DNA of 18,578 nucleotides from Candidatus Nomurabacteria bacterium RIFCSPHIGHO2_01_FULL_39_10. GTDB lineage: Bacteria > Patescibacteriota > Minisyncoccia > Phycocordibacterales > UBA9973. Of the stretch, positions 7,070-13,981 are shown piece by piece (position 1 is the first letter of the stretch; each line of letters begins with the position of its first letter). Position numbers and translations under genes: made by a program. Under the pieces are notes generated by a model. The model ran no database searches and was not told the origin of the DNA. It saw only the letters and a program-made list of their open reading frames with translations. The stretch spans positions 1 to 18,578 of the forward strand of contig MFTJ01000045.1 of the NCBI GenBank assembly GCA_001786805.1, written 5' to 3'.

Positions 7070-7104
7070 TATTTAATCAATTAAGTTTTAATTAAGTTAT
7101 ATTT

Positions 7105-9024
7105 ATGGAGATTAGGAACATAGCAATCATAGCTCACGTGGACCACGGCAAGACGACCTTGACCGATGCTTTGATGAAGCAAAACGGCGGACTGCAGGAC
7201 GAGGGAGTCTCCATGGATTCAAACGCTCTAGAAAAAGAGCGCGGCATTACCATTTACGCCAAAAATACTTCCATCACATATAAGGGGACTAAAATAAATA
7301 TAGTGGATACTCCAGGCCACGCGGATTTCGGTAGCGAAGTGGAGCGTATTTTGCGCGCGGTTGACTGTGTGCTTTTAGTGGTGGACGCAGTTGAGGGACC
7401 AATGCCTCAGACCAGATTTGTTTTGAAAAAGTCTTTGGAGCTGGGATTAAAACCAATAGTGGTGATAAATAAAATAGATAAGCCAGCTTCAGAACCGGAC
7501 CGAGTACACAATGAAATCTTAGAATTATTTTTTGAATTGGGGGCGAATGAAGAGCAGGCGAATTTTGAGACGGTTTTTGCAATCGGGCGGGAAGGGAAGG
7601 CTTTCAAAAAAATAGGTGACAAATCTGCTGACCTTTCTCCTCTTCTTGATGTAATTTTGGAAAAAGTTCCCGATGCAAACCAAGCATGTCAAAGGGCATC
7701 TTTGACATGCTTGTCAAAGATGCCCTTTGACACCGAAAAAATGTCCGCGCAGGTTTTCAATTTAGGCTACGATAATTTCTTGGGCAGGCTAGCGGTGGCT
7801 AGAATTTATTCCGGCGAGATAGTTTCCGGCAGTACTGTTTTTGTGAAGGGGGAACACGGCACGCGCAAGGGCAAGATAACTAAGCTTTTTTCTTTTGAGG
7901 GCATCACAAGAAAAGAAACGGAGTCTGCAACTTCCGGCGATATAGTGCTTCTTGCTGGGATCCCGGACATATACATAGGAGAGACATTGTGTGAAGACGA
8001 GTCCATAGAACAATTGCCGCACATTGCCATTGACGAGCCTACTTTGTCTTTAAATTTTTTGGTAAACGATTCTCCGTTTGCCGGCAAAGAAGGAAAATTT
8101 GTCACCTCAAGACAAATCAAAGAAAGACTGGAAAAAGAACTGGAAATAAATGTCGGACTCCGAGTGGATTTTTCTCCAGATCAAGGCAATAAGTCCGGAC
8201 CTTCATTTTTCAAAGTTTACGGACGAGGCGAGCTTCACATAGCCATCCTGCTGGAAAATATGCGTCGGGAGGGATTTGAGATGCAGGTTTCCCAGCCGGA
8301 GGTTATTATTAAACCTGCCCGCAATGCTTCGCCCGCCCGCAACGATTCGCGTAGCGATTCGGGCAGGCATAGCGATGCAGGCGGGGAAGAAAAAGTAGTG
8401 ATGCTTGAGCCTTACGAAGAAGTGGTTATTGATGTTCCAATGGAATCAAGCGGGGGAGTGATAGAAAAAATTGGAAAAAGACGCGGTATTATGAAAGACA
8501 TGGTGGAAAAAGAAGGCATTGCGAGAGTTGTTTTTGATATACCGACTCGCGGACTTTTGGGATACCGCGGAGAGTTTATTATAGATACCAAGGGCGAAGG
8601 AATAATGAGTTCCAGAGTTACTGGTTTTAGAGAATACGCTGGAGAAATTAAAAAAAGAGAATATGGTTCTATGGTTTCCATGATTGCGGGCAAGGCAGTA
8701 GCTTTTGCGCTTGCAAATTTGCAGGAACGTGGTATACTTTATGTAGATCACGGGACGGAAGTTTATGAAGGGATGGTTGTGGGAAATGTTTTGAAGGGGG
8801 ATGATATGTCCGTGAATCCCACCAAAGGAAAACAGCTTACAAACATGCGGGCGTCAGGCACCGATGAAGCCATTGTCTTAAATCCTGTCTTCACTTTGAG
8901 TATTGAACGAGGATTGGAAGTGATGAACGGAGATGAGTATCTAGAAATTACTCCAAGTTCCGTCCGCCTTCGCAAAAAATATCTAACCGAGATTGACAGA
9001 GCCAAAAGCAAAAGAGTAGTATAG
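7105..9024 (+). CDS. typA: Ribosome-associated translational GTPase TypA/BipA
   Basis: TypA/BipA is an EF-G-like GTPase that binds the ribosome and helps subunit assembly and stress or cold adaptation. The G domain is intact: AHVDHGKTT at 10-18 (P loop), EKERGIT near 43-49 (switch I), DTPGH at 68-72 and NKID at 122-125. The family-specific C-terminal part is also clear (RGLLGYRGEFIIDTKGEG, YGSMVSMIAGKAVAFAL, GMVVGNVLKGDDMSVNPTKG, KQLTNMRASGTDEA). The length of 639 residues exceeds the usual roughly 605-615. The excess fits two in-frame palindromic insertions, at residues about 195-210 and 404-428, both apparently in interdomain or loop regions. There is no Shine-Dalgarno sequence before the ATG. 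A sigma4/HARE regulator follows after 26 bp, probably in the same transcript. Confidence 0.97.
   Translation: MEIRNIAIIAHVDHGKTTLTDALMKQNGGLQDEGVSMDSNALEKERGITIYAKNTSITYKGTKINIVDTPGHADFGSEVERILRAVDCVLLVVDAVEGPMPQTRFVLKKSLELGLKPIVVINKIDKPASEPDRVHNEILELFFELGANEEQANFETVFAIGREGKAFKKIGDKSADLSPLLDVILEKVPDANQACQRASLTCLSKMPFDTEKMSAQVFNLGYDNFLGRLAVARIYSGEIVSGSTVFVKGEHGTRKGKITKLFSFEGITRKETESATSGDIVLLAGIPDIYIGETLCEDESIEQLPHIAIDEPTLSLNFLVNDSPFAGKEGKFVTSRQIKERLEKELEINVGLRVDFSPDQGNKSGPSFFKVYGRGELHIAILLENMRREGFEMQVSQPEVIIKPARNASPARNDSRSDSGRHSDAGGEEKVVMLEPYEEVVIDVPMESSGGVIEKIGKRRGIMKDMVEKEGIARVVFDIPTRGLLGYRGEFIIDTKGEGIMSSRVTGFREYAGEIKKREYGSMVSMIAGKAVAFALANLQERGILYVDHGTEVYEGMVVGNVLKGDDMSVNPTKGKQLTNMRASGTDEAIVLNPVFTLSIERGLEVMNGDEYLEITPSSVRLRKKYLTEIDRAKSKRVV
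7687..7732. repeat. 46-bp perfect palindromic insertion within typA
   Basis: Two 21-bp arms (7687-7707 and 7712-7732) are exact reverse complements around the 4-nt loop TGCT. Each arm starts TGTCAAAG and ends CTTTGACA or the like, so smaller inverted repeats are nested inside. The element encodes about 16 residues (CQRASLTCLSKMPFDT) between the G domain and the next beta-barrel domain, at a place where TypA homologues are shorter. Confidence 0.9.
8314..8386. repeat. GC-rich compound palindromic element within typA
   Basis: CCTGCCCG (8314-8321) pairs with CGGGCAGG (8360-8367). CCCGCCCGCA pairs with TGCAGGCGGG with one mismatch, and a TCGC-GTA-GCGA hairpin is nested inside. The segment is far richer in G+C than the flanking gene. 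It encodes an unstructured peptide (PARNASPARNDSRSDSGRHS then DAGG) that is not expected at this site in TypA. Two interleaved copies of a related repeat may be present. Confidence 0.8.
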
Positions 9025-9050
9025 GAGTTGCCTGCTAAAAAAAATACAAG

Positions 9051-10079
9051 ATGTCAAAAATATCTTTCAAACCGCATAAAGTCACCAAGCGAATTATCTC
9101 GCCACTTGCGGAGCGCGCCTCTGATGTCATTATGAGCAGATTTGGCTTGAATGCGGATGGAAAAAGAAAGACTCTTGAAGAAATCGGCAAAAAATACAAC
9201 ATTACCAGAGAGCGTGTCCGCCAAGTTGAAGACGTGGCTCTAAAAGCTATTAAAAAATCCGATGCTTACAAAAAAGAGCAGGCGGTTTTTGACGAGCTAA
9301 AACAACTAGTACACAAGCTGGGAACAATTGTGGCAGAACATGAGCTTCTTCCTTATATCTCCAAAGACAAAGCGACTCAAAATCACATTAATTTTTTTCT
9401 GGAACTATCCGATGTCTTTAAAAAACATCGCGAGGACGACCATTTTCACACCCGCTTCAGTGTGGATGATGAAATGACCGGAAAAGTGCATGAGGCCCTC
9501 CGCAAGCTTTACACTAGCTTGAATGATCAGGATCTGATCCCGGAAACGGAAATGATTAAAAGATTTTTTGATCATTTGGGAGAGCTTTCAGAGCAGTACC
9601 GAGATGAAGAAATCGCTCGAAGATGGCTTTCTATGTCAAAAACTGTGGCTAAAAATCCTCTCGGCGAATGGGGTAGGGCTTCCTCTCCAAATATCCGCAC
9701 TCGCGGGATCAAAGACTACGCGTACTTGGTGATGAGAAAAAGCGGTTCACCGATGCATTTCAGGGAAGTTGCCGATGCGATTTCCAAAACTTTCAATAAA
9801 AAAACTCACTACGCCACTTGCCACAATGAGCTCATCAAAGACCCACGGTTCGTTTTAGTCGGCAGGGGAATGTACGCGCTTGCCGAATGGGGTTATAAAA
9901 AAGGCATTGCCCGCGAAGTCATAGCGGATATTTTAAAGCGCGAAGGCCCTCTTTCCAAAGAAGAGGTGATAAAAAGAGTAAACAAAGAAAGATATTTCAA
10001 AACTAATACTATTTTGGTGAATCTGGTAAATCCCAAGTATTTCAAGAAAAACAAAACTGGACTCTACGATGTAATCTAA
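9051..10079 (+). CDS. Sigma70 region 4 / HARE-HTH transcription regulator
   Basis: The 342-residue protein has a sigma region 4-like helix-turn-helix at about residues 25-70 (MSRFGLN ... KRKTLEEIGKKYNITRERVR, then QVE), the canonical -35-recognition fold. Sigma regions 2 and 3 are missing, so it cannot melt promoters alone. A helical middle (75-200) follows. Residues about 220-290 look like a HARE-HTH domain (YAYLVMRKSGSPMHFREVAD ... RGMYALAEWGY), the fold of the RNA polymerase delta subunit N terminus. A second winged-helix-like stretch runs to the end (REVIADILKREGPLSKEEVI). An accessory RNA polymerase-binding or DNA-binding factor is likely; the target is unknown. It lies 26 bp after typA with no Shine-Dalgarno at proper spacing; the GGAG at 9024-9027 is too far from the ATG. 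Confidence 0.85.
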   Translation: MSKISFKPHKVTKRIISPLAERASDVIMSRFGLNADGKRKTLEEIGKKYNITRERVRQVEDVALKAIKKSDAYKKEQAVFDELKQLVHKLGTIVAEHELLPYISKDKATQNHINFFLELSDVFKKHREDDHFHTRFSVDDEMTGKVHEALRKLYTSLNDQDLIPETEMIKRFFDHLGELSEQYRDEEIARRWLSMSKTVAKNPLGEWGRASSPNIRTRGIKDYAYLVMRKSGSPMHFREVADAISKTFNKKTHYATCHNELIKDPRFVLVGRGMYALAEWGYKKGIAREVIADILKREGPLSKEEVIKRVNKERYFKTNTILVNLVNPKYFKKNKTGLYDVI

Positions 10080-10083
10080 CCAC

Positions 10084-10102
10084 CCAGCGCCTTAGGCGCT
10101 GG
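10084..10102 (+). terminator. Hairpin after the sigma4/HARE gene
   Basis: Perfect 8-bp arms CCAGCGCC / GGCGCTGG enclose loop TTA, four bases after the stop codon. The T-rich run begins only about 15 nt further on and overlaps the next promoter, so termination may be weak. Confidence 0.45.
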
Positions 10103-10116
10103 TTGGCGCTATTCGC

Positions 10117-10145
10117 TTTGTTTTTTTCTGTTTCTGTATTAAAAT
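10117..10145 (+). promoter_or_regulatory. Promoter of the conserved membrane protein gene, predicted leaderless
   Basis: TAAAAT (10140-10145) lies exactly 6 nt before the ATG at 10152. TTTGTT (10117-10122), 17 nt upstream, is a modest -35 match. Confidence 0.5.
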
Positions 10146-10151
10146 ATAAAC

Positions 10152-11450
10152 ATGGTTGACACGTTTCTTTTGGGAATCTATAAAGTGATACTAAATCTTT
10201 TGCCGATTTTGGGCGTTATAGTCCTCGGACGCATTGCCTGGATTTGGTGGGTTCATTATGTGCAGGAAGATTTCATTTCCGGCATTGATTTTGTGATACT
10301 TGAAGTAATACCTCCAAGGGATGTCCTGCGCAGTCCGAAGGCGATGGAACTTTTCTTATCTAACTCTATGTATCTTCACAGTTTGAAAGGAGGACTGGAA
10401 GAGTACTGGCAGGGAGCAGTGTGGTTTTGGTTTTCTCTGGAAATTGTTTCTCTGGAAGGACAGGTGCATTTTTATGTACGCACGCCGACGCGTGTCCGAA
10501 GTCTTATTGAAACTCAAATGTACGCGCAGTTTCCGCAGTCGCAGATAAAAGTTGCGCCTGATTACACTTTTGCTGTTGACGAAATCACTCCGAAAAGCGC
10601 ATGGAATGCATGGGGGTGCGAGCTTCAGCTGGCTAATCATGAAGCGTTTCCCATAAAGACTTATGTTGATTTTGGACTGGATAAAGACCCAAAAGAAGAA
10701 TTTAAAGTTGACCCTATTTCTCCAATAATAGAGCTTTTTGGCTCAATGAAAAAAGGGGAGCAGATGTGGATGCAGATTATCATTACGCCAATGAAAAGGG
10801 AGTATCATACTCACGGTACTTGGTTTCAGACCCATAGTTGGGTAAAGGAGTCAGAACTTCAAATGAAAAAGATATTAACTCCCTATGCTCGTCAAAATAA
10901 AGTGGTGGGCAGTGAAACGAAGTTCACCACTGAATTTCGTACCCCGGACTTTTTAGCGAATTCCATAAAAGCGATGAGCGCTAAAACCGGCAAACTCGGT
11001 TTTGAAACCGGCATCAGGCTGATGTATGTCGCAAAAAAAGAAGTGTTTGTCAGAAACCGGGCGAGGGACCTACGTACCGTCTGGCGCCAATATGCGAAGC
11101 CCGACTGCAATCAATTTGAGCGCAAAAATAATACTCAAGCGGACGCTTATGGCGGAGTATTTTTAATTTCCAAACAAACTGTTATGACTTTGGCAAATAG
11201 AATGTTCCATGAATACAGAGAAAGGTCTTTTTTTCATGTTCCTATGCGGCGCAAGATTCTTTCCACCGCTAATATTCCTTGGCCGTTTTCGTCTATGTTT
11301 TATCCGGCATACAAGCCTCACAAGACTTATGTCTTAAATACGGAAGAACTTGCGACTCTCTGGCATTTCCCGGGCCAGATTTTGAAAGTTCCTACGCTGG
11401 AGCGAATAGAATCCAAAGAATCTTCCCCGCCTACCAATTTGCCGATATAG
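10152..11450 (+). CDS. Conserved membrane-anchored protein, CPR type, function unknown
   Basis: The 432-residue protein has one N-terminal membrane segment at about residues 5-35 (LLGIYKVILNLLPILGVIVL), followed by a large soluble part. Characteristic blocks are VIPPRDVLRSPKAMELFL, WFSLEIVSLEGQVHFYVRTP, SLIETQMYAQFPQSQIKVAP and PHKTYVLNTEELATLWHFPG near the C terminus. I recall this type from Patescibacteria, where relatives can sit beside VirD4/HerA-like ATPases; the LNTEELATLWHFP ending is typical of proteins preceding such ATPase domains. No Walker motif is present here, so this is the non-ATPase part standing alone. The mltG ATG follows the stop by three bases, implying cotranscription. 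The family assignment is from memory and tentative. Confidence 0.8.
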   Translation: MVDTFLLGIYKVILNLLPILGVIVLGRIAWIWWVHYVQEDFISGIDFVILEVIPPRDVLRSPKAMELFLSNSMYLHSLKGGLEEYWQGAVWFWFSLEIVSLEGQVHFYVRTPTRVRSLIETQMYAQFPQSQIKVAPDYTFAVDEITPKSAWNAWGCELQLANHEAFPIKTYVDFGLDKDPKEEFKVDPISPIIELFGSMKKGEQMWMQIIITPMKREYHTHGTWFQTHSWVKESELQMKKILTPYARQNKVVGSETKFTTEFRTPDFLANSIKAMSAKTGKLGFETGIRLMYVAKKEVFVRNRARDLRTVWRQYAKPDCNQFERKNNTQADAYGGVFLISKQTVMTLANRMFHEYRERSFFHVPMRRKILSTANIPWPFSSMFYPAYKPHKTYVLNTEELATLWHFPGQILKVPTLERIESKESSPPTNLPI

Positions 11451-11453
11451 TGT

Positions 11454-12353
11454 ATGAAGGATTTTCTTTATGCGAATAGGGTTATCTGCTATACGCTTGG
11501 CGTACTTGCTTTTTTGGTGCTTTTCTATTTTTTCTTTTTTAATCCGCCCGCGGATTTTCCTGTCGGCGCTGTTGTAAAGATAGAACAAGGAAGCACTCTG
11601 CGCAGTGTGTCTTTGGAGTTGAAGCAGGCGCGCATCATACGCTCTCGTTTGGCATTTGAGGCTTTTGTAATACTTCTTGGCAAAGAAAAGGGGGTAGTCA
11701 GAGCGGATTATTATTTTGAAAGCAAACTTCCGGTTTGGAGTGTGGCAGAGCGTATAGCAAAAGGCGAGCATTATATGGCGCCAATTATGGTGACTATTCC
11801 GGAGGGATTTGACATATTGCAAATTGCGGATACTTTTGTTTCCAAACTGACAAATTTCAATAAAAGCGAATTTCTGCTGGATGCGGCGGAATTGGAGGGA
11901 TATCTTTTCCCGGATACTTATTTTTTCTTTAAAACAGATACGGAGACGGATGTCATAAAGTCCATGCGCGCAAATTTTGAGAAAAAAATGCTAACGGTAA
12001 AACCGGACGTTGCTCTTTCCGGAAAAACAGAAAAAGAAATTATAATAATGGCTTCCTTGATTGAAGGGGAAGCGAAAGGAGAATCTGACCAAATATTTAT
12101 TTCCCGAATTTTATGGAAAAGAATATCAATCGGAATGCCTCTTCAATTAGATGTTTCGCCAGAAACATACAAAACAAAAGGTTTACCAAAAAGACCAATT
12201 AATAATCCCGGCATAACAGCAATAAAGGCTGCTTTGTATCAATATGCGGAGCCTTCACCTTACCTTTTTTTTATTTATGACAGAAATGACAATATTCACT
12301 ACGGAAAAAATTTTAGTGAACATCAAGCCAATATAAGAAAATATCTAAAATAA
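11454..12353 (+). CDS. mltG: Endolytic murein transglycosylase MltG (YceG family)
   Basis: MltG cleaves nascent peptidoglycan strands at the outer face of the membrane and sets glycan chain length. The 299-residue product has a membrane anchor at about 9-29, a LysM-like region (VKIEQGSTLRSVSLELKQAR; PEGFDILQIADTF), LEGYLFPDTYFF at about 147-159, then the catalytic block MASLIEGEAKGES with Glu204/Glu206, LWKRISIGMPLQLD, and GLPKRPINNPG at 243-253. It ends SEHQANIRKYLK as in the family. Between GMPLQ and the Tyr-Lys-x-Lys-Gly-Leu-Pro block it lacks the usual roughly 20 residues (the PTVIYG...SPYNTY segment), so the active-site cleft is trimmed. There is no Shine-Dalgarno sequence; translation probably couples with the preceding gene. 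Confidence 0.93.
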   Translation: MKDFLYANRVICYTLGVLAFLVLFYFFFFNPPADFPVGAVVKIEQGSTLRSVSLELKQARIIRSRLAFEAFVILLGKEKGVVRADYYFESKLPVWSVAERIAKGEHYMAPIMVTIPEGFDILQIADTFVSKLTNFNKSEFLLDAAELEGYLFPDTYFFFKTDTETDVIKSMRANFEKKMLTVKPDVALSGKTEKEIIIMASLIEGEAKGESDQIFISRILWKRISIGMPLQLDVSPETYKTKGLPKRPINNPGITAIKAALYQYAEPSPYLFFIYDRNDNIHYGKNFSEHQANIRKYLK

Positions 12354-12363
12354 TTTTATTCAC

Positions 12364-13494
12364 ATGATTAAAAAAAGAGTTTTCATTGGACTTTCTGGAG
12401 GCGTGGATAGCGCCGTTTCCGTGGCGCTTCTTCAAAAAGCTGGTTATGAAGTTGTCGGAGTTTTTATTCGGACATGGCATCCGGACTTTTTGGAATGCAA
12501 TGAGGAAGAGGAACGGCATGACGCCATGCGGGTTGCGGCTCATTTGGATATTCCGTTTTTAACTTTTGATTTGGAAAAAGTTTACAAAAAAGAAGTTGCC
12601 GATTATATGATTCGCGAGTATAAAGCGGGGCGGACTCCGAATCCTGATGTAATGTGCAACAAAGAAGTGAAGTTCGGAGCGTTTTTGAAAAAAGCGCTTG
12701 CTATGGGGGCAGACTTTGTGGCGACGGGACACTATGTGCAGGTTGGCGAAGCAAAATACATAGGAGTTTCCTATGTATTAGTAAATACACAGGAAACTCC
12801 TATGTATCTATCCAAAGGTGTTGATCCCTCAAAAGACCAAAGTTATTTTTTGTGGACACTTAAACAAGAGCAGTTAAGTAAAACTTTATTTCCCGTCGGG
12901 CATCTTAAAAAAACCGAAGTCCGCAAATTGGCGAAAAAATTTAATTTGCCGGTTGCACAAAAAAAAGACAGTCAAGGAATCTGTTTTTTAGGCGCGGTGG
13001 ATTTAAAAGAATTTCTCAAACATTACATCAAAGAAAAAAAAGGAAAAGTGTTAAACGAGAAAGGGGAAGAGATTGGTCATCATGATGGAGTGGTTTTTCA
13101 CACGCTCGGCGAGCGCCACGGTTTTACTATCACTAAAAAAAATCCAAATGATGGGGCGTATTATGTTGTCAGGAAAGATATAAAGAAAAATATATTAGTT
13201 GTATCTACCTCACCCCAGCCCTCTCCTTGTAAAGGAGAGGGGGGAATACAATTAGAAAATATAAATTGGATTTCTAAAATTCCCAATCCAAATAAAACTT
13301 ACACAGCCCAAATCCGTTATCACGGTGAATTTTTGCCTTGCAAAGTAAACCCCGCCTTTAATATAGGCGGGGGGAAATGTTCAACCCCGAGGGTTGCACA
13401 GGTTGTCTTTACTAAAACGGTTTTGGTCGCTTCGGGTCAATCCTGCGTTGTTTACGATGGGGATATTTGTCTCGGCGGGGGAGTTGTTGTATAA
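12364..13494 (+). CDS. mnmA: tRNA-specific 2-thiouridylase MnmA
   Basis: MnmA activates U34 of tRNA-Lys, -Glu and -Gln with ATP and inserts sulfur to give s2U. SGGVDS at 11-16 is the PP-loop. The catalytic cysteines are Cys98 (NPDVMCNKEVKF) and Cys207 (DSQGICFLG). ATGHYV, DQSYFLW and FPVGHLKK are further family blocks, and the C-terminal barrel ends with GQSCVVYDGDICLGGGVVV. The length of 376 is extended by three non-family stretches that coincide with palindromic DNA: residues about 131-148, 282-294 (TSPQPSPCKGEGG) and 329-345. All catalytic residues remain. It starts 10 bp after mltG with no Shine-Dalgarno. Its stop codon lies inside the -10 box of the next gene. Confidence 0.96.
   Translation: MIKKRVFIGLSGGVDSAVSVALLQKAGYEVVGVFIRTWHPDFLECNEEEERHDAMRVAAHLDIPFLTFDLEKVYKKEVADYMIREYKAGRTPNPDVMCNKEVKFGAFLKKALAMGADFVATGHYVQVGEAKYIGVSYVLVNTQETPMYLSKGVDPSKDQSYFLWTLKQEQLSKTLFPVGHLKKTEVRKLAKKFNLPVAQKKDSQGICFLGAVDLKEFLKHYIKEKKGKVLNEKGEEIGHHDGVVFHTLGERHGFTITKKNPNDGAYYVVRKDIKKNILVVSTSPQPSPCKGEGGIQLENINWISKIPNPNKTYTAQIRYHGEFLPCKVNPAFNIGGGKCSTPRVAQVVFTKTVLVASGQSCVVYDGDICLGGGVVV
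12756..12807. repeat. 52-bp near-perfect palindrome inserted in mnmA
   Basis: Exact 16-bp arms at 12756-12771 (ATACATAGGAGTTTCC) and 12792-12807 continue inward by one pair, one mismatch and six more pairs to a 4-nt AGTA loop. It encodes about 18 residues (YIGVSYVLVNTQETPMYL) just before the DPSKDQSYF block, where MnmA proteins normally have only a few residues. Confidence 0.88.
13208..13244. repeat. REP-like palindrome inserted in mnmA
   Basis: The block starts CCTCACCCCAG. Its 10-bp arms CCCTCTCCTT (13219-13228) and AAGGAGAGGG (13232-13241) surround loop GTA. The CTCACCCC-n-GCCCTCTCC head with a pairing AAGGAGAGGG tail is a repeat type found between genes in many bacteria. Here it is translated as TSPQPSPCKGEGG in the MnmA central region. 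Confidence 0.85.
13350..13372. repeat. 23-bp GC-rich palindrome within mnmA
   Basis: Arms CCCCGCCT / AGGCGGGG enclose loop TTAATAT. It encodes NPAFNIGGG inside the C-terminal barrel, after the conserved LPCKV. Confidence 0.75.
13382..13396. repeat. 15-bp palindrome within mnmA
   Basis: Arms CAACCC / GGGTTG enclose loop CGA, nine bases after the previous palindrome. Together they lengthen the barrel loop by roughly a dozen residues compared with the usual CKV...AQVVF spacing. Confidence 0.6.
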
Positions 13495-13495
13495 T
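13467..13495 (+). promoter_or_regulatory. Promoter of the MgtC-family gene, fixing its start
   Basis: TTGTCT (13467-13472), a 17-nt spacer and TATAAT (13490-13495) form a near-consensus promoter, and the ATG at 13502 follows after 6 nt. The -10 box contains the TAA stop of mnmA (13492-13494). Confidence 0.75.
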
Positions 13496-13501
13496 GGGGT
13501 T

Positions 13502-13969
13502 ATGCCTGAATTTTTAGCGCAAAACAGCGATTTGATTTTGAAATTAATAGTGGCAGTGGGGCTCGGCATGTTGATCGGAGCGGAGAGGCTTTTTGTGCAT
13601 AAGGAAGCTGGCATGAAAACACATGCTCTTGTCTCTCTCGGTTCAGCGGTTTTTATAGTTATTTCTGAAATGATTGCCATAAAATATGGAACTATTGGGG
13701 GTTTTGACGCGACTCGCATTGCTTCCCAAGTAATTGTCGGCATAGGATTTTTGGGCGCCGGCTCAATCATGCTCCAGGGTTCTAGACTAAAAGGACTCAC
13801 GACTGCCGGCGGACTTTGGGTGACGGCAGGCATAGGCATGGCAGCCGGATTCGGATTTTTTGGTTTGGCTTTTTTTTCAACAATTCTAGTGCTGATGATT
13901 TTTATTCTTCTGAATATACTGGAGAGGCCGATTAGGAAAATTTCTGAAGAAATGGATAAACAAAATTAG
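13502..13969 (+). CDS. MgtC/SapB-family membrane protein
   Basis: The 155-residue product has about four to five membrane helices and the family signature GLGMLIGAERLFVHKEAGMKTH, then ALVSLGSAVF and GIGFLGAGSIMLQGSRLKGL, then TTAGGLWVTAGIGMAAGFGF. MgtC proteins modulate magnesium/phosphate homeostasis and ATP synthase activity in pathogens; in this organism a role in ion or membrane stress is only inferred. The frame is open upstream to 13394, but that longer version overlaps mnmA by about 100 bp and has a non-family N terminus. The promoter directly before 13502 supports the shorter start. The short form lacks the C-terminal soluble domain seen in Salmonella MgtC. Confidence 0.9.
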   Translation: MPEFLAQNSDLILKLIVAVGLGMLIGAERLFVHKEAGMKTHALVSLGSAVFIVISEMIAIKYGTIGGFDATRIASQVIVGIGFLGAGSIMLQGSRLKGLTTAGGLWVTAGIGMAAGFGFFGLAFFSTILVLMIFILLNILERPIRKISEEMDKQN

Positions 13970-13981
13970 TTAGCGAAAAAC

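Noticed and set aside
11334..11822. 162-codon minus-strand frame over mltG
   Set aside because: It is antisense to the well-supported mltG start and the end of the previous gene; no promoter or family motif.
13394..13501. 36-codon N-terminal extension of the MgtC-family gene
   Set aside because: It overlaps mnmA by about 100 bp, has no family-like residues, and a near-consensus promoter lies just before the ATG at 13502.
13381..13839. 152-codon minus-strand frame
   Set aside because: It is antisense to mnmA and the MgtC-family gene, and its Pro/Thr-rich peptide is the mirror of Gly/Ala-rich membrane helices.
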